Assembly (NCBI RefSeq): GCF_001039355.2
Contig: NW_019773847.1
Location: forward strand, 852,821-916,820
Direction of reading: 5' to 3'
Source: Lingula anatina
Lineage: Eukaryota > Brachiopoda > Lingulata > Lingulida > Lingulidae
Length of the DNA: 64,000 nt
Shown here: positions 14,538 to 26,200 of the stretch, piece after piece
How the letters are laid out: every line of letters begins with the position of its first letter
Position numbering within the stretch: the stretch's first letter is position 1
Notes under the pieces: generated by a model
What the model was told of the DNA's origin: nothing
The model's input: the letters and a program-made list of their open reading frames with translations, nothing else
Database searches by the model: none
Program-made: the position numbers and the translations under genes

Positions 14538-15240
14538 TAACAAAGATTTTTTTCTGTACCAATTATTGTGATAAATAAATTCATCTTGTTTGTGTTACTA
14601 TTACAGATGTTCCCTAGCCATTTTAATTGTGAGATCATTGAAAAAAGTTAAGGGACACATGAGAAGGAAATATATTTTGGTTCTTTTCTGTTCTTGACAA
14701 TGAAACCTTATGGAAAGACAGAGCTTCTTTTTTTCTATATCCCCCCCATTCAGGAAATGTCACTATGCCCAATAACATCAGTGAAAGCACCTTTTAAACT
14801 GTATCTTTGAAATGTGTTTGGTTCAATTTTTGTAAAACAAAAATGTGATAGTTAGGAGGTTTGCATAAAATCTTGATAGGGAAGGTTCAAAACAGTCAGT
14901 ATATAAAGTTGCAGAAAATCTCTGTAACATGTTTTTAACATTAGCACTTGTACTCAAGCAAATTTTATGCCTAAGGATATTCTTATTATATGTCAATAAT
15001 TCCTATAGTTTCACAATTATTGTGAACAGATAGATGAATTTATTGCCTGAAGTCTTTTTCTCTATCCAGACCAGAGACAAGCTCCTGGCAGAGAACAAAT
15101 CCTTAAAAGCGAAACTGGAAAACCAGAGTGATCAAATAACAACTCTCAAGTCCCACATAGGACTGATACGCCAGCACACCATTACTTTTATTCTGGATCA
15201 GATGGACACATTGCACATGCAAAGAGACACCGAGGTCTGA
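2149..15240 (+). CDS. RASGRP: RasGRP-type Ras guanyl-nucleotide exchange factor, 15 exons, 5' end missing
   Basis: RasGRP proteins load GTP onto Ras or Rap at membranes in response to diacylglycerol and calcium. Joined exons: 2149-2252, 4200-4306, 4623-4760, 5403-5556, 5938-6111, 6669-6785, 7588-7685, 8348-8531, 9051-9131, 9523-9740, 10652-10790, 12482-12518, 13138-13263, 13786-13985 and 15070-15240. All phases agree, giving 682 residues and a TGA stop. Seen in order: REM domain (about 1-130), CDC25 catalytic domain (about 150-385, with [15 protein letters not shown] and LGVHLKDL), EF-hands with loops at 427-438 and 456-467, and a C1 domain with the exact zinc spacing HX12CX2CX13CX2CX4HX2CX7C (H486 to C535). 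The C1 positions equivalent to Pro11, Gly23 and Gln27 are present, which in known C1 domains goes with DAG binding. A basic/acidic linker and a helical tail follow. Paralogue (RasGRP1/2/3/4) not assigned. The first residues lie upstream of the visible exons. Confidence 0.97.
2253..4199. other. RasGRP intron
   Basis: AT-rich. Frames of 60-77 codons have no family likeness, and none is needed to link the flanking exons. No repeat recognised. Confidence 0.7.
4200..4306 (+). CDS. RASGRP: RasGRP exon b (REM domain)
   Basis: Strong pyrimidine tract then ACCAG|AGCTGTG; donor CAG|GTAGGC. Ends ...[10 protein letters not shown], joining to YWI of the next exon to give the conserved CHxVRYWI motif. An alternative acceptor at 4230 (GAGCAG|ACATGT) is in the same frame and would shorten the loop by ten residues. 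The longer form has a REM loop longer than that of RasGRP2 as I remember it. Confidence 0.8.
4314..4360. repeat. low-complexity CA-rich stretch in a RasGRP intron
   Basis: Imperfect CATGCATATGAACACACATG pattern just after the exon b donor. No feature recognised beyond low complexity. Confidence 0.5.
4623..4760 (+). CDS. RASGRP: RasGRP exon c (REM domain)
   Basis: Acceptor TTTTCAG, donor GT|GTAAGT. Reads [20 protein letters not shown] and continues to LVDISKV, the last part of the REM domain. Confidence 0.95.
5403..5556 (+). CDS. RASGRP: RasGRP exon d (start of CDC25 domain)
   Basis: Acceptor TTATCAG, donor ACA|GTAAGT. Reads [20 protein letters not shown] then EYKAFRRIT, the entry of the RasGEF catalytic domain. 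Confidence 0.96.
5938..6111 (+). CDS. RASGRP: RasGRP exon e (CDC25 domain)
   Basis: Acceptor TTTCCAG, donor AGG|GTGAGT. Contains [20 protein letters not shown] followed by [11 protein letters not shown], typical RasGEF core. 58 codons, phase 0 at both ends. Confidence 0.96.
6669..6785 (+). CDS. RASGRP: RasGRP exon f (CDC25 catalytic core)
   Basis: Acceptor TATTTCAG, donor AAG|GTACGT. Reads [20 protein letters not shown], the most conserved RasGEF segment, then [18 protein letters not shown]. Confidence 0.97.
7588..7685 (+). CDS. RASGRP: RasGRP exon g (CDC25 domain)
   Basis: Acceptor CTTTCAG, donor TT|GTAAGT. Contains [20 protein letters not shown], matching the NY(R)x5-10FRxP segment of RasGEFs. 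Confidence 0.95.
8260..8279. repeat. poly-A run in a RasGRP intron
   Basis: Run of about 18 A bases about 70 bp upstream of exon h. Likely slippage-prone. Confidence 0.9.
8348..8531 (+). CDS. RASGRP: RasGRP exon h (CDC25 catalytic hairpin)
   Basis: Acceptor AATCCAG, donor CGG|GTAGGT. Reads [20 protein letters not shown], then [20 protein letters not shown]. Preceded by an A(18) run in the intron. Confidence 0.96.
9051..9131 (+). CDS. RASGRP: RasGRP exon i (end of CDC25 domain)
   Basis: Acceptor ATTCCAG, donor TCA|GTAAGT. Reads [14 protein letters not shown], the family's closing motif of the catalytic domain. The acceptor CTCTCTAG nine bases inside would break the frame. Confidence 0.93.
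9321..9382. repeat. (GT)n microsatellite, about 31 units
   Basis: Uninterrupted GT dinucleotide repeat in the intron before the EF-hand exon. The reverse frame reads as a His-Thr polymer and is not coding. Confidence 0.98.
9523..9740 (+). CDS. RASGRP: RasGRP exon j (EF-hand 1)
   Basis: Acceptor GATTCCAG, donor CA|GTGAGT. Proline/threonine linker, then [20 protein letters not shown]; the calcium loop [12 protein letters not shown] has D, D, D and E at positions 1, 3, 5 and 12, so binding looks intact. Confidence 0.97.
10652..10790 (+). CDS. RASGRP: RasGRP exon k (EF-hand 2 and first half of C1)
   Basis: Acceptor TTTTTTAG, donor TTG|GTGAGT. EF-hand loop [12 protein letters not shown] spans the exon j/k junction. 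C1 begins at [20 protein letters not shown] with the first three zinc ligands. Confidence 0.97.
10807..10862. repeat. interrupted (GT)n microsatellite
   Basis: GT repeats broken by AT and GG units, starting about 17 bp after the exon k donor. Confidence 0.95.
10863..12481. other. RasGRP intron between C1 exons
   Basis: No gene or clear repeat seen; the 83-codon frame near 11.86 kb is not recognised. Confidence 0.65.
12482..12518 (+). CDS. RASGRP: RasGRP exon l (C1, 37 bp)
   Basis: Tiny exon between TTTTACAG and GTAAGC. Encodes [12 protein letters not shown] with the Gly and Gln that line the DAG pocket of typical C1 domains and the fourth zinc ligand. Confidence 0.95.
13138..13263 (+). CDS. 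RASGRP: RasGRP exon m (end of C1 and Ser-rich linker)
   Basis: Acceptor TTTATAG, donor A|GTAAGT. Reads [17 protein letters not shown], completing the zinc ligands, then a serine-rich stretch. Confidence 0.96.
13786..13985 (+). CDS. RASGRP: RasGRP exon n (linker)
   Basis: Acceptor TTGGCAG, donor GAG|GTGAGT. Basic [19 protein letters not shown] followed by an acidic segment ending [16 protein letters not shown] resembles the linker after C1 in this family. Confidence 0.93.
14112..14222. repeat. short tandem duplication
   Basis: The phrase GTTTTTCATGACAAATGGAA followed by CATTATGAAATAAGGT occurs twice, about 40 bp apart, in the last RasGRP intron. Confidence 0.85.
14464..14534. repeat. poly-A followed by (AT)n microsatellite
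   Basis: About 20 A bases then about 25 AT units, in the last RasGRP intron. Confidence 0.97.
15070..15240 (+). CDS. RASGRP: RasGRP terminal exon (coiled coil, stop)
   Basis: Acceptor CTATCCAG. Heptad-rich [20 protein letters not shown], then [20 protein letters not shown] and TEV, stop TGA at 15238-15240. Such C-terminal helices mediate dimerisation in RasGRP1. Confidence 0.95.
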   Translation, partial: TRDKLLAENKSLKAKLENQSDQITTLKSHIGLIRQHTITFILDQMDTLHMQRDTEV

Positions 15241-18200
15241 AAACAGTTGGTCACCAAGACTGTTCACAGGGATTTTTTGAATAAGATAACATGAAGAGTA
15301 GTTAGCATGTGGTCAAACAATCAATCTTGTGTTCATGTATTTGAAGCAGTGACGTCAGTGAAACACAGCATGTAAAAGCAATGAACATTGTCTTAATAAA
15401 ACCAATGGGACTTGTGGTAAGTTCTGCTGGATTTTTTTTTTAATTTAAGGTTCTTATACTTATACCTACCTACATGTACTATACTCATTTCTTTAAATTC
15501 CAAACCTGAATATTTAACTGTGATGAACCAGTGGAGCAAACATACAGCCAAAAGTATGTCAGTCAACTTGGTGATTTGTATACCTGCTTGTTTGATTCAC
15601 AAGGAACAGTTGTTTGGGACATTCTGGATATGCAAAAGGCAAGGGGAAAACTTCCAAATTGAAGGCATTGTTTTGAATAGTTTATTTTGATCTACATTGT
15701 ACCTCAGTACACCAACAATAAGCTGTCTGAAGCTTTTACACACCAGACATTGGTTTAATACCAGTAATTTCTACACCATTTCTACACCATGAAAGAACTT
15801 TTACACACCAACAAGGTTGGATTGGTTTTCAGAAGTGGAAAATACCTATGGTTGACTACAAGGAATGACTAAAAAAATATGAAATTGTTTACACGAAACT
15901 GTGCTTTGTGTCTGAGATGACAAAGGATGTAAAAAGAAGAAAAAAGACTTAATTTGTGGTGGAAATGCTCAGTGATTATTAGTGTTTTTCTGAGACCTGC
16001 ATCAAAAGTGAACTCTTTATCATTAGAGTCATTTTTTGTCAAGTCTAAGTCGAAAGGAGATGCTCTGTGGTCAAATAATTATAAAGTTTTCATAAAGAGA
16101 CTTTAACCTAGCAGGGTTGCTCGCTTGGTTCTTTAAATAGAACAATAAAGAACAACAACAGAGCTCATATCTGATCATATAAATGACTGCTGGCTGAAAG
16201 AAAATAAGGCCAGTATTGTATATTTATTTATTTTTCATGTAAAGTATTTATTGTTAATGATTCCAAATTGAAGGTCATGCTTCTCATGACACGGCTATGG
16301 TTCTTGGTGTAAGGTAGTGGGTAGTTAATTACTATATATGCTTGAAGATGTCTCTTTGCTATGGATGTGCATTTATGATAACTTAAATCCAATATTTAGT
16401 GAATGATGGGATAGGATTATTTTTTCTACACATGGTCAGAATATTATTTCTACCAACAGTCAATTTATATCATTATTTACAACATAGGTTATAGCTTTAA
16501 GTGTGTCTGTTGTTTTATTTATTTTATTTCATATATATATATAGTTAACTTATAAATATGTTTATAATATCATTGGTACTCCTAGGGCCCATTTTACAAA
16601 AGAACTTTGGACAACTCATTGGATTTAACTTTCAAACCAAAGTTTTTGGCCACAATAAATTGCTTATAGCCCTATTTTAAGATGAAATATTATACCTATT
16701 TGAAAAAATTAAAGTAGACCAAAAAAAGATCTAATAAATTCAGTGAAAAGTTCTTTATCAAAACCAGCCCTTAGTTTACCCCATCAATTGATATTGCCCA
16801 GTGGTGCTAAAACAAGCCGTGCAATCATGTTCATAATCATGTTATTATATACATATATGGTACGTGTATGGACAGAGTCTGTTCATTCCCCATAAATGGT
16901 TTAATTTTTGTATCAACAATTGGTCCAATACCTGTTTGTACTTTGTAGAGCTACTTTATAGTTGGGAAAGTACTTTCGTTGGACCTGTAAATAGTTGCAT
17001 TGAGGAATATTCATGAAAATTATATCCATACTTTGTGATCAAGCAGTCATCACATCCAGGTGAGATAGAAACGAAAGTGTTAACTTAAGCCCAAAAAAGT
17101 AGGTATCAATATTTTATGAATATCATTCAGCATGCTTTGTATTACTTTATGACATTAAATCCATGACAGTTAGTAGTGTTAGGGTTAATGTTAGTGTTGC
17201 TGCAAAATGACGCAATATCTTTGTTGCCCTGTCAACTTTGTCACAGTTTCATAAGACTAGTGCAATTATCACACCCTTTTCCTTTTTTTCTTCAATGATT
17301 TTGAGTTTTTTACTTGAAAATTTCCTGAACTATCCATTTAACTTTATTTGATTTTAAAATGGGCTTTTCAAAGTCTAATAGATTGTTATAAAACATTATT
17401 TTATTTTCTATTGATTTTTGTTAAGTGATTAAACTGAACAATATATGTATGATTCAGTTGTATTTTTTCCTCAGACTATTGTCAAATAATTGTTTAAGGA
17501 TTTTACCATGACTCAGATTGTCTGTCTCAATAAAGCATTATTTTTCTTTATTTTATGTATGGCATTTGAAATTTGCTCATGTGTACAGTGTGATTTTTAC
17601 AAGTATTTAGGCAAGATTTCCTTTGGAAAGCATTATAAATGTCAGAACAAGGGCAACAAATTCGTGGTTTTTGATCATACTTTTTTTAGAATTTTATTTT
17701 AAATATAAATTAATGAACTAAAATAAACCAAATTTTGGTCTAAAAGTTATTTACTTAGTAGAACTGGCCCTAGCTCCTCTTATTCTTTAGAGAAAAAAAG
17801 CTCTCCTCCCTCACACACCTTGTCTTAATGAAAAGACACAACAAGACCTACAGAATCAAGTTTCATGTGAACAATACTATAAATTTTTTTAGGGTTTACT
17901 TAAAACAAGGTGGGATGGAGCAAAAACACATTTTGTTCGTCATTCATATAGCCCGAAATAATGGGGTGGCCTCCTGCAAATACAAATTTTTTCCTTACTG
18001 AAAATCTTCCGTTGAAAATTAGTAAGTACAGTTTTAAGAATGGTTTTCAGGGTGAGAAATAAGCTACCTTGTAGTGCTGTCTTTTAACATTACGAACCAT
18101 ATTTTGAATTTATTTGCCAGGCAGTGTTTTGTTATTATTGTCATTAAATTTTGGCACTGTACATGGAATTATTTACTTTACAGATGGTTTTAGGTGCTCT

Positions 18201-20110
18201 TCAGATAGGGGGAGGCGACCAAGGGTAGCTTTGTTTTAATACTTTTTATGATTTTGGTCCTGCTTTTGCAGTAAAAGTTTGGAGATGAATGTTAGGGCCC
18301 AAAACCTGTGTATTGTTGTATCATTTTGTCACTCTTCCTTGTTTACATCATTAAAAGTTGTCTGTTCATCAACTTTAACTGACTTGTTTTCTTTCAATTT
18401 ATTGTCTGAGAGGGAATTTAAAAAATCTGCCCAACTGAAAACCAGGTTGAAGACTGAGATACATGATGTATGCGGACTACCTTACAGGCCACAAATAATT
18501 AATACTTTCCACGAGTTCTCAAAATTTGGTTTCTTATTTGTTATTCCTATTTATCATTGATAATATGTGTTACATGATAGCAAGTTGCGAGTGCAAATTT
18601 GAGATATGTAATAATGGTATATCCTAGTCAATGTTATTTGACCTCTTCTTTGAAATGAATAATATAATAAATTAACAGCATTCCAAGCTGGCTACATATG
18701 TATTAAACATGACACTATGGTACATTGAATGCCACACCATTGGTGACCAATAAGTTTGACAATTATCGATGTTTCTCTTATTTTAAAAGAATTTCCCCCT
18801 ATTCTCTATTTGTGTTTAAGAAATCTTCAATTATTATTTTATTATAGGTCTACCTCACGACTTTGGAAAACTTAACAAATAAATGATATAAATAATAATT
18901 GGAGTGAAGGAAAGGTTAAAACTTTATAGGGTTCACCAAAGAGACTTATTTTTCTGGGGGCAACTGCCAGCTATATAGAATACGGACAACTTATTCAAGT
19001 TAGTAGTTAATTACCCCCAAACAGCTTTAGTAGGTGTGACAGACATTTAAGCCACTTAAGTCATGGAGATAGATCAATCCAAGGTAAGTATGATATCTCT
19101 GGGAATGGTCTCTAAAAGTCTCAGACAAGTGCAAATAATTGGGTGCTTTTAAACAATTTATTACTTTAACAAACAGATAACAAACTTAAAAAATAATTGG
19201 CTATGGCAAAAATACCTGCGTTTTGTAAATTAGTTCTACTTGTACATCATGCAATTTTACTTAAGTCTACCTTTAACTTAACTATCAATATGCAACACAG
19301 TAAGAAAGCAGTATATAATTAAGAGAAGTCAATCTTACTTTAGACAAACGATTCATAATCAACATGTAAACAGTTTTGGTAAATTATCAGCACAGTATGT
19401 CTCTTATTTATAAATAATGGTATGTATGTGCATATAGTTTTTAATCACAGTAAGTGTTATTGAGGAATTTTGATTAGAAATAAAAGCGTTAATTTTTCCT
19501 TTCTTTGAAGCACAAAGTCTGTTGTGTAAACAAACCATCTTTACCAATTTCTAGAAACAAAATTTTATGTCAAAGTGCTATGTGGTGCACCTGCGTCCCA
19601 GTGAGGCTATTGTGTGACATGTTGAGCAGACAGATCAAGCAAGTAGTAAGATTGCATACCCAGTTCCTGTGGTTCCAAACTGGATCAGTGCAGTTAAATA
19701 GAATGTGGAGGTCAAGGCCATGGGCTAAATCAATGTCAAGACCATGACCTAAAATGATATCTAGGTCATGTGACAAAAACTAAGTTGTGTGTTGAATCTG
19801 GTTTCCCGATGCTACTGGCAATGTAAATTGGTCATTGTTACTTGTTTGCTGCTTTAAGTGAACCACCTGCACACTTTAAGCCTATACTGAGAAATCGGCT
19901 CCTGAAGTTGGTATTGTCACACAAAATGAATCTTTCATCCTAAGAAAGATGATGCTCATTGGCTGGTACGTTGTTGATGAATTTAATAAATCACAAGATA
20001 AACAAAGAACAAAAGGCTGAAATCCACGGCCTTTTCCCTCACTTCAAATTCACATTCCTCAGTGCTGACCACCTTGGTATTGGTACCAATACGGACAGTT
20101 AACAAATGTC
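15241..20110. other. convergent intergenic region with the two 3' UTRs
   Basis: No gene recognised; open frames are short and have no family likeness. The RasGRP 3' UTR starts here, with AATAAA signals at 15,395 and about 16,144 and further ones near 17,530. For the helicase, coming from the right, TTTATT (AATAAA on the - strand) occurs near 19,156. The regions between the possible ends are AT-rich and apparently non-coding. Confidence 0.6.
15395..15400 (+). promoter_or_regulatory. candidate RasGRP polyadenylation signal
   Basis: First AATAAA after the stop codon, 155 bp downstream. Later copies exist, so the true end is unproven. Confidence 0.35.
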
Positions 20111-20248
20111 TCAAAATGCTGGTAGGTCTTCATTGTCTGAGGATTCTGTGTCACTGTCACTTAATATGTTCTCATCTATTATACGGGGCCTTGTAAGTGA
20201 CCTCATGGGAACATGGCAAGGTGGCTCTTTAAATGCTCCATCACCAGG
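20111..20248 (-). CDS. ZGRF1: ZGRF1 terminal exon (acidic tail, stop)
   Basis: Acceptor CTTTTTCAG. Reads FKEPPCHVPMRSLTRPR then an acidic ENILSDSDTESSDNED LPAF tail; TGA at 20111-20113. Such acidic tails are often phosphorylated or used in protein binding, but that is inference. Confidence 0.88.
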   Translation of the reverse strand, partial: PGDGAFKEPPCHVPMRSLTRPRIIDENILSDSDTESSDNEDLPAF

Positions 20249-23200
20249 CTGAAAAAGAAAAATTTAATGTTTAGCATAATAACAAGAAAAATGGTGTATA
20301 TACTGAGAAGAGAAGAAATACTGTACCTTTCAAATGATTCTTTCTGTGAGAATAGAATGGAATTAGGGGTACAAGACAAAAAAGGCTCAAATATTAGTTG
20401 TGATGGAGTATTTGGGAGGATGCATACCAGATCTTCAAATATAGCCACACCCACCCTTCAATATTTGCTTTGCAAATTCATACTCACACTGTGAGTGTCA
20501 CACCAGGCTTGGACAACTGGCAAAAATGTCCCTAAAAATAAGAAAGAACAAAATACACTGCATATACTATCTATTTTTCTTATTTTTTTTCTCAGAATTT
20601 AACATGCATTCATTTCCATTTCCTGTTTTTCCCTGTCCAAGGGCTTAGATATCGAGTTATTTTGTACAATTTTTTCCAGAAGGCTTTCCTTTACCTTGGG
20701 GCCCTTTGTCTGTGATATTTTCACTGTAAACATTTGATGGTGACTGTTGTTCTGCTTTCAAGATAAGACTTTTGCTACTGTCAGTATGTCCGCTTTGCTG
20801 CATACCACAAGATGAGAAGCCTTGTTTCTGTGATGGAGATTTCTCTGCCTCTGATGTCTTTTGTTGTTGAAATGTTCTCATAAATTGTGAGGCATTTACA
20901 ACATCACCTGAGGTTAACATCAAATAATTATATTATGTCATCGATCTGAACAAGGGGGTTAAGCTTCTAAGGCAGAAATATGTAAGTAGATTGATAATCG
21001 ATTAATATCTTTGTCATTTTGTCTCTTTTGCACTAAAAATAATATATGCATGGAGTTACTACATATCTTGACTTTCTTTCTCTTATAGGTGCCCATAAAA
21101 TATAGCACTGGTGCTTACCAGTAGTTTATACTAATGCCCAGTTTTAGAATGCCTTCAAGGACTCACCAAATTGGGGCTGAGTAAACTCCGTCAGCAGCTG
21201 TACTATATTATGGGAGCATTAGACCAAGATATGTAGTTACTCTATGCACACATTACTTAAAGCATACTTTGTTTTAAAGAGACATGCCACTAATCTACTC
21301 AACCTACTGTACCTCCGTCTTGGGAGCTCAACCCCTTTCATGAAATGTAAACCAAAAAGCATTACATATGTTGGACATATTTGGCACTTTACCAGCATAG
21401 TTATACTACTTCTGAATGACTTTATTTTTGGAAGAAATTTAATTACTAATATTGCCAATACCCTCTCTCTGCATTAAGCACCACACATGCATGCTTACTT
21501 CCACAATAAAAGATGACCTCCTTAAACATTGGGTTTCTTTCCAGATTCTGCTTTTGTCCTACAAGCAGCAGATGGTGCTTAGCTCTGGTCAAGGCAACAT
21601 TGGTTCTCCTGGAAACAGCAACAGAAACAGAGTAGGGCATTCGAATAGAAATATTCTATATTACAACTGCGGAGTTGACAGTGCCTATCCTCCATAGGTA
21701 TTTTTGGTATCATAGTAGCTAATAGTGACTTACTTTTTGCAATCAATGAATGCTGTGTTGTTAGTTTTCACAAAGGATAGAATGATGACATCCTTCTCTC
21801 CTCCTTGAAAAGCATCCACTGTGGAAATCTGGACAGCACTGATTTTACTGGGCTCATTAACACTGAAACATAGAGTGTGTCCCGCCTGGTCAAGAACATT
21901 TTACATCTCTTTATTACAAAAACCTGAAATTGTGATTTTGAATTGAATTTTGATACAACATTAAGAAATTTTCTTAACATTATTTGTATTAGGGTGAGAG
22001 TATAAATGGGGAACAGAGGCCATACATGAAAATGTTTATCACTAACAAAAAGTACAGATTTTGCTTGTGAAGATATATTTATTACATGTATAACATATGA
22101 CTGTCATTTCAATACCAATATGCTCCTCCCTTACCTGCTAGCCAACAAAATCTCCTTATTAATTTTAGCAACCTGAGACCTGAAAGGTGTAATAACCCCA
22201 ATTTGTGCTGGCTTCAAGCCCTCAGACAGCAGCTTCTTAAGAAGAGATGCAACAAAGGCCGCCTCCTCCTTGTTATAAATGCTGCCCAGTCTGTTCCAAG
22301 CTTCCTGACCTTTCGAGACATCAATGAAGCACAGAGGTGGACAGGATTTCTGGAATACATACACAATTTTAGACACAATACATTATAATCCAGATTAATA
22401 ATAACAAATTAAACATTTCTGAAATGCTGAAGATAGTTATTAGTTGAGCATTCTGAAAATATTTGGGAAAAAAATCACTTTTGATCATGTGAAAAAATAC
22501 TGTATTTAGACAAAACAATGAAAAACAGCTATTGTATAATATTGCATGCACTAATCAAAATTTTGAAAGCAGACATTTTGGAAACATCACCTTCATGAGT
22601 TTTAAACAAAAACTTTTTAACTGTACATGGAACACAGGCTACTATCAGGGATCCACGTACTTACACACTTTGCTTATTAATTTAAATAGAATAATGAAAG
22701 GAATATAAAAGATCATGAAGGGATGCAATCAATACCCTTTTGAAGCTAAAACTGCACTGGTATATCACTGACCAGCAAGAATCACCACTGGTAAATTACT
22801 ACTTTGTATATGTGTTCCAAAAGGAGCAGTCTGTTAGATAACGGTATCTATTAAAGGCTCTTGGTGACTGCATGGTCTTATCTCCGTTTTTTGTGGTCAT
22901 AACTGAGAGGTCAGCCTCCAAGTGATATGAGATTACCATTAAAGGTTCCCTGTCTTTTTCAGATACTCCATCCTTCAACAACCCACCATAGAACAAGGTA
23001 CTGGCCATGGCACTTATCCTTGGATGACATCTATACTGTGTACGCAGCGTTGTAAGCTCATGACCCTGAAAGAAAGAATAGCTGCTTTGGTAATTTTTCC
23101 CAAAAATTTGAACACATTTAATCCTTATTCCAATATATTTAATCACAGTTTCTAATTTTTGAGTTCTTACTCACAATGGTGCTTATCTTGAAAACTACTC

Positions 23201-26200
23201 ACTTTTCAGAATTTTTTTAGTCTAAAAAAATAAGAATTGCTTTGAGAATTGATTGGTTAAATCTCCTGGTGAGGACAAGCCCTAGGACTACTTAATACAT
23301 AGGTGTAGCTTACCATAGCCATGAGCCTGTCAAACATAGTCTGTTCTAGTCCATTTTCGTTGCTGGCTGCTGATCCTTGAATTATGGGGTTTAGTTGCTA
23401 AAACATACAGAGGTATTATAGAACAGCAGCCAAGTTCACTGAAATATTCATACAAACTAGTGAAATGGTCAAGATTGATGTACTCATGTATGCTAGCATA
23501 CAGAAACTCTCTTGGCAATTGGGATTTTTAACACTGTCACAAGATTTTGTGTAAGTGGAGTAGCTGAAGCATTAAAGGAATCTTGAGATGAAACAAAGGT
23601 CTAAAATTATCATTTTTGTGCCCAGAAGTCATTATTGATCAATTATAAAAAAAAGTTAATATTTTATTAGTTGGAACAGTTTTTTTATGGATGCGAATCA
23701 AGTTCAAGATATGCCCATGTGGTGGCACAGCAATCAAGTAAGCTATTGAGTGATGTAAACAGAGGCAGCGTGTGAAGATTTTAGGTTGATTGAGGGGAAG
23801 GAGCCGTGCTCCAGAGTTACAACAAGCATTTTATCTGCTTTATAATGAATAGAGAACCCAATGAAGGCTATTTGTTTGAGCCAGAAAGCAGTATGGACGA
23901 TACCAAGGGTGAATCTCGACGAGGAATTAAAGTGAATAAGAGTTTATGGCCTTTTTCTTCATTTGCTTACACTTTTTGACCACTAAATGTTTGATGGCAG
24001 CCTTCACAGGCAAGCCAATGTTTTAATGTTATTTTGATCTTAAAATGAACTGTTTCATAGTTAAACTATTACAGTAATCAATGAAGTCCAAAAACATGCT
24101 TTGCTTATGTTTTTACCAATTTTACTGTCAGTTAATGATCACTTGCGGGCCAAAAGACACGATGAAATAACATATCTTTAGTTTCCAAATTTTTCCAACC
24201 ATTATTTTTTAAGAGTTTATCAAGCATGTGAGCACAGTCGACAACTATAGAATTTAAGATTTTTTGTGAAACACTGATAGTTGGCCAGAGTAAGTTATGT
24301 AGCTAACATATTCAATTACAGTTTTTTTTTTATTCTTGTGAAACAGGGGTCTGATGAAAGTGTGGACAATGTGTACTTTTGACCACTATTACAAAGTCCA
24401 CTTGCTACAGTGAAAAGTCTGGCATTTCTGTGAAAATGAGCTGGTGTGATGTGAATATCGTTTAGTCCCGTTGTATTTTACTTCCACTTCTCCTATTTCA
24501 GAATCAGTAATACAATAAGTTACAGGGGTGAAAAGTGTTGTAGAAAGTTTCTCAGCAAATGTTAAGTGAAACTAGACAGGAAAGCTGGCAAATATACACC
24601 AAGTAGAAGAAATCACTCTAGTTTTCAAAAGGAAACTGCCTTTTCACCAAACAGGGCCACTAAAAAAATTAAAGTAAACAATAATAGTTTATATATCGGT
24701 AGTTACATGGTGAACAACAGATGAGTTGGACAGGATGGGTAATAACACACACACATGCATACAAAAATGTTTAGAATTCATACAGCCAATACAATGTCTA
24801 CAAAAAAAAAAAAAAAAAAAAAAAAATTGAAATTTATCTGACAATAAAATTCAAGGTCAAGGCTTCTTACTTTTGTATCTCCAACCATAAGTGATTTTTC
24901 ACAACCAAACTTCATTGGAATCAGTGCAGCTGGCTCTGTCAGTTGACTGGCTTCATCCAATATTAATATCTAAATAACATAATCATCAAATAAATGATGA
25001 ATTGGACAAAAATATAAGTACAAACTCATAAAAAAATCCAGGTGATACAATCATATTAAGTTAAAGATGCAACATTAACATGTCATTCAAGAAGTTACTA
25101 TCATTATCAAAAACTTTTTCTTGGAGAACTTTGAAATGTTTAAAATTAAGTGATTAATCAGGTGATGATGTATAAACAAACAGAATAAAAGAAGCTAACA
25201 ACTTACAGGAAAGATCATGCCCTTCATCAAAGAAGATTCACCACATGTGGCACAGGTAGCGCCAACAACCCGTGCAAAAAGTAATTTCTGCATGTAAAAT
25301 GAAAAACATCTAACCAATTAAATAAAATAAGTTTATAGTTGAAGACATAACAGCATCTACTTTTGTAGTTGTAACCTTTTTCTGAGGGTTTTATTCCAGA
25401 AGATGACTAAAATTAATTACTTAAAGCCTTCCAAGCCAGGAAGGGCACTTCACTTAAGAGATTATTACAGAGGGTAGCCATCTATGGAGGTCATGTGGTC
25501 CTATGGCAATTATTGTGAAATATGGACTTCTAAAGAAGTTGTTATCCATTTAAGAACAGATTTTCATGACTTGATTTCTGGATATTGCAGACTCTTGTGC
25601 TGTGACCTGTATTATTTTCAAACTGTGTCAAAATGGCTAACTACTGAGGTTGGACAAGGCATGGTAAATAGAATTTTCTTTATGTGATTTTGATTAAGGC
25701 CATTGATATGTCAATAAATGTTTTACAATTTTTTATTTTCCTCAGATTAATTAAACAAGAAGCAATTCATGTACTAAGAATGCATTCAAAATTCTGGCTT
25801 GGATTGCTTTAAAATTCCACTTAAACATTTGCTTAAAGTTTGAACACAAAAAGACATCACCCTTCTGTTTATTCCATGTTTCTGTATGGCCTCCTTGAGA
25901 TATCTGATATGAAAATGAATTGCATCATGATATAAAATGAACAAACATTAAGAACTAAAAACTTTTCTTCTTTTGGAAAAATGTCAACTTAAATTGTTTC
26001 CCTTATTAAAGTATAAAAAATTATAACACTTATTCAGGATATAAAAATATTACAATTATAAAAGTATGATCTATATTAGAATACTAACTGTTTCTCTGAA
26101 GGTTTCTTGGCCCTTTTCAACATCCGTTCCAACTTCCTTAACTCTCCCTTCCTTCTACCAGTAGCACGTACACTGCAATATTCAGATCAAGCACAGAATT

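Noticed and set aside
17490-18560. ORFs of 70 and 93 codons in the intergenic region
   Set aside because: No recognisable domain, AT-rich composition, and position in the likely 3' UTR of RasGRP.
19505-19776. ORFs on both strands with an HGLDxDLAHGLDL pattern
   Set aside because: Caused by a short imperfect repeat of GGTCA(A/T)G-like words; no gene evidence.
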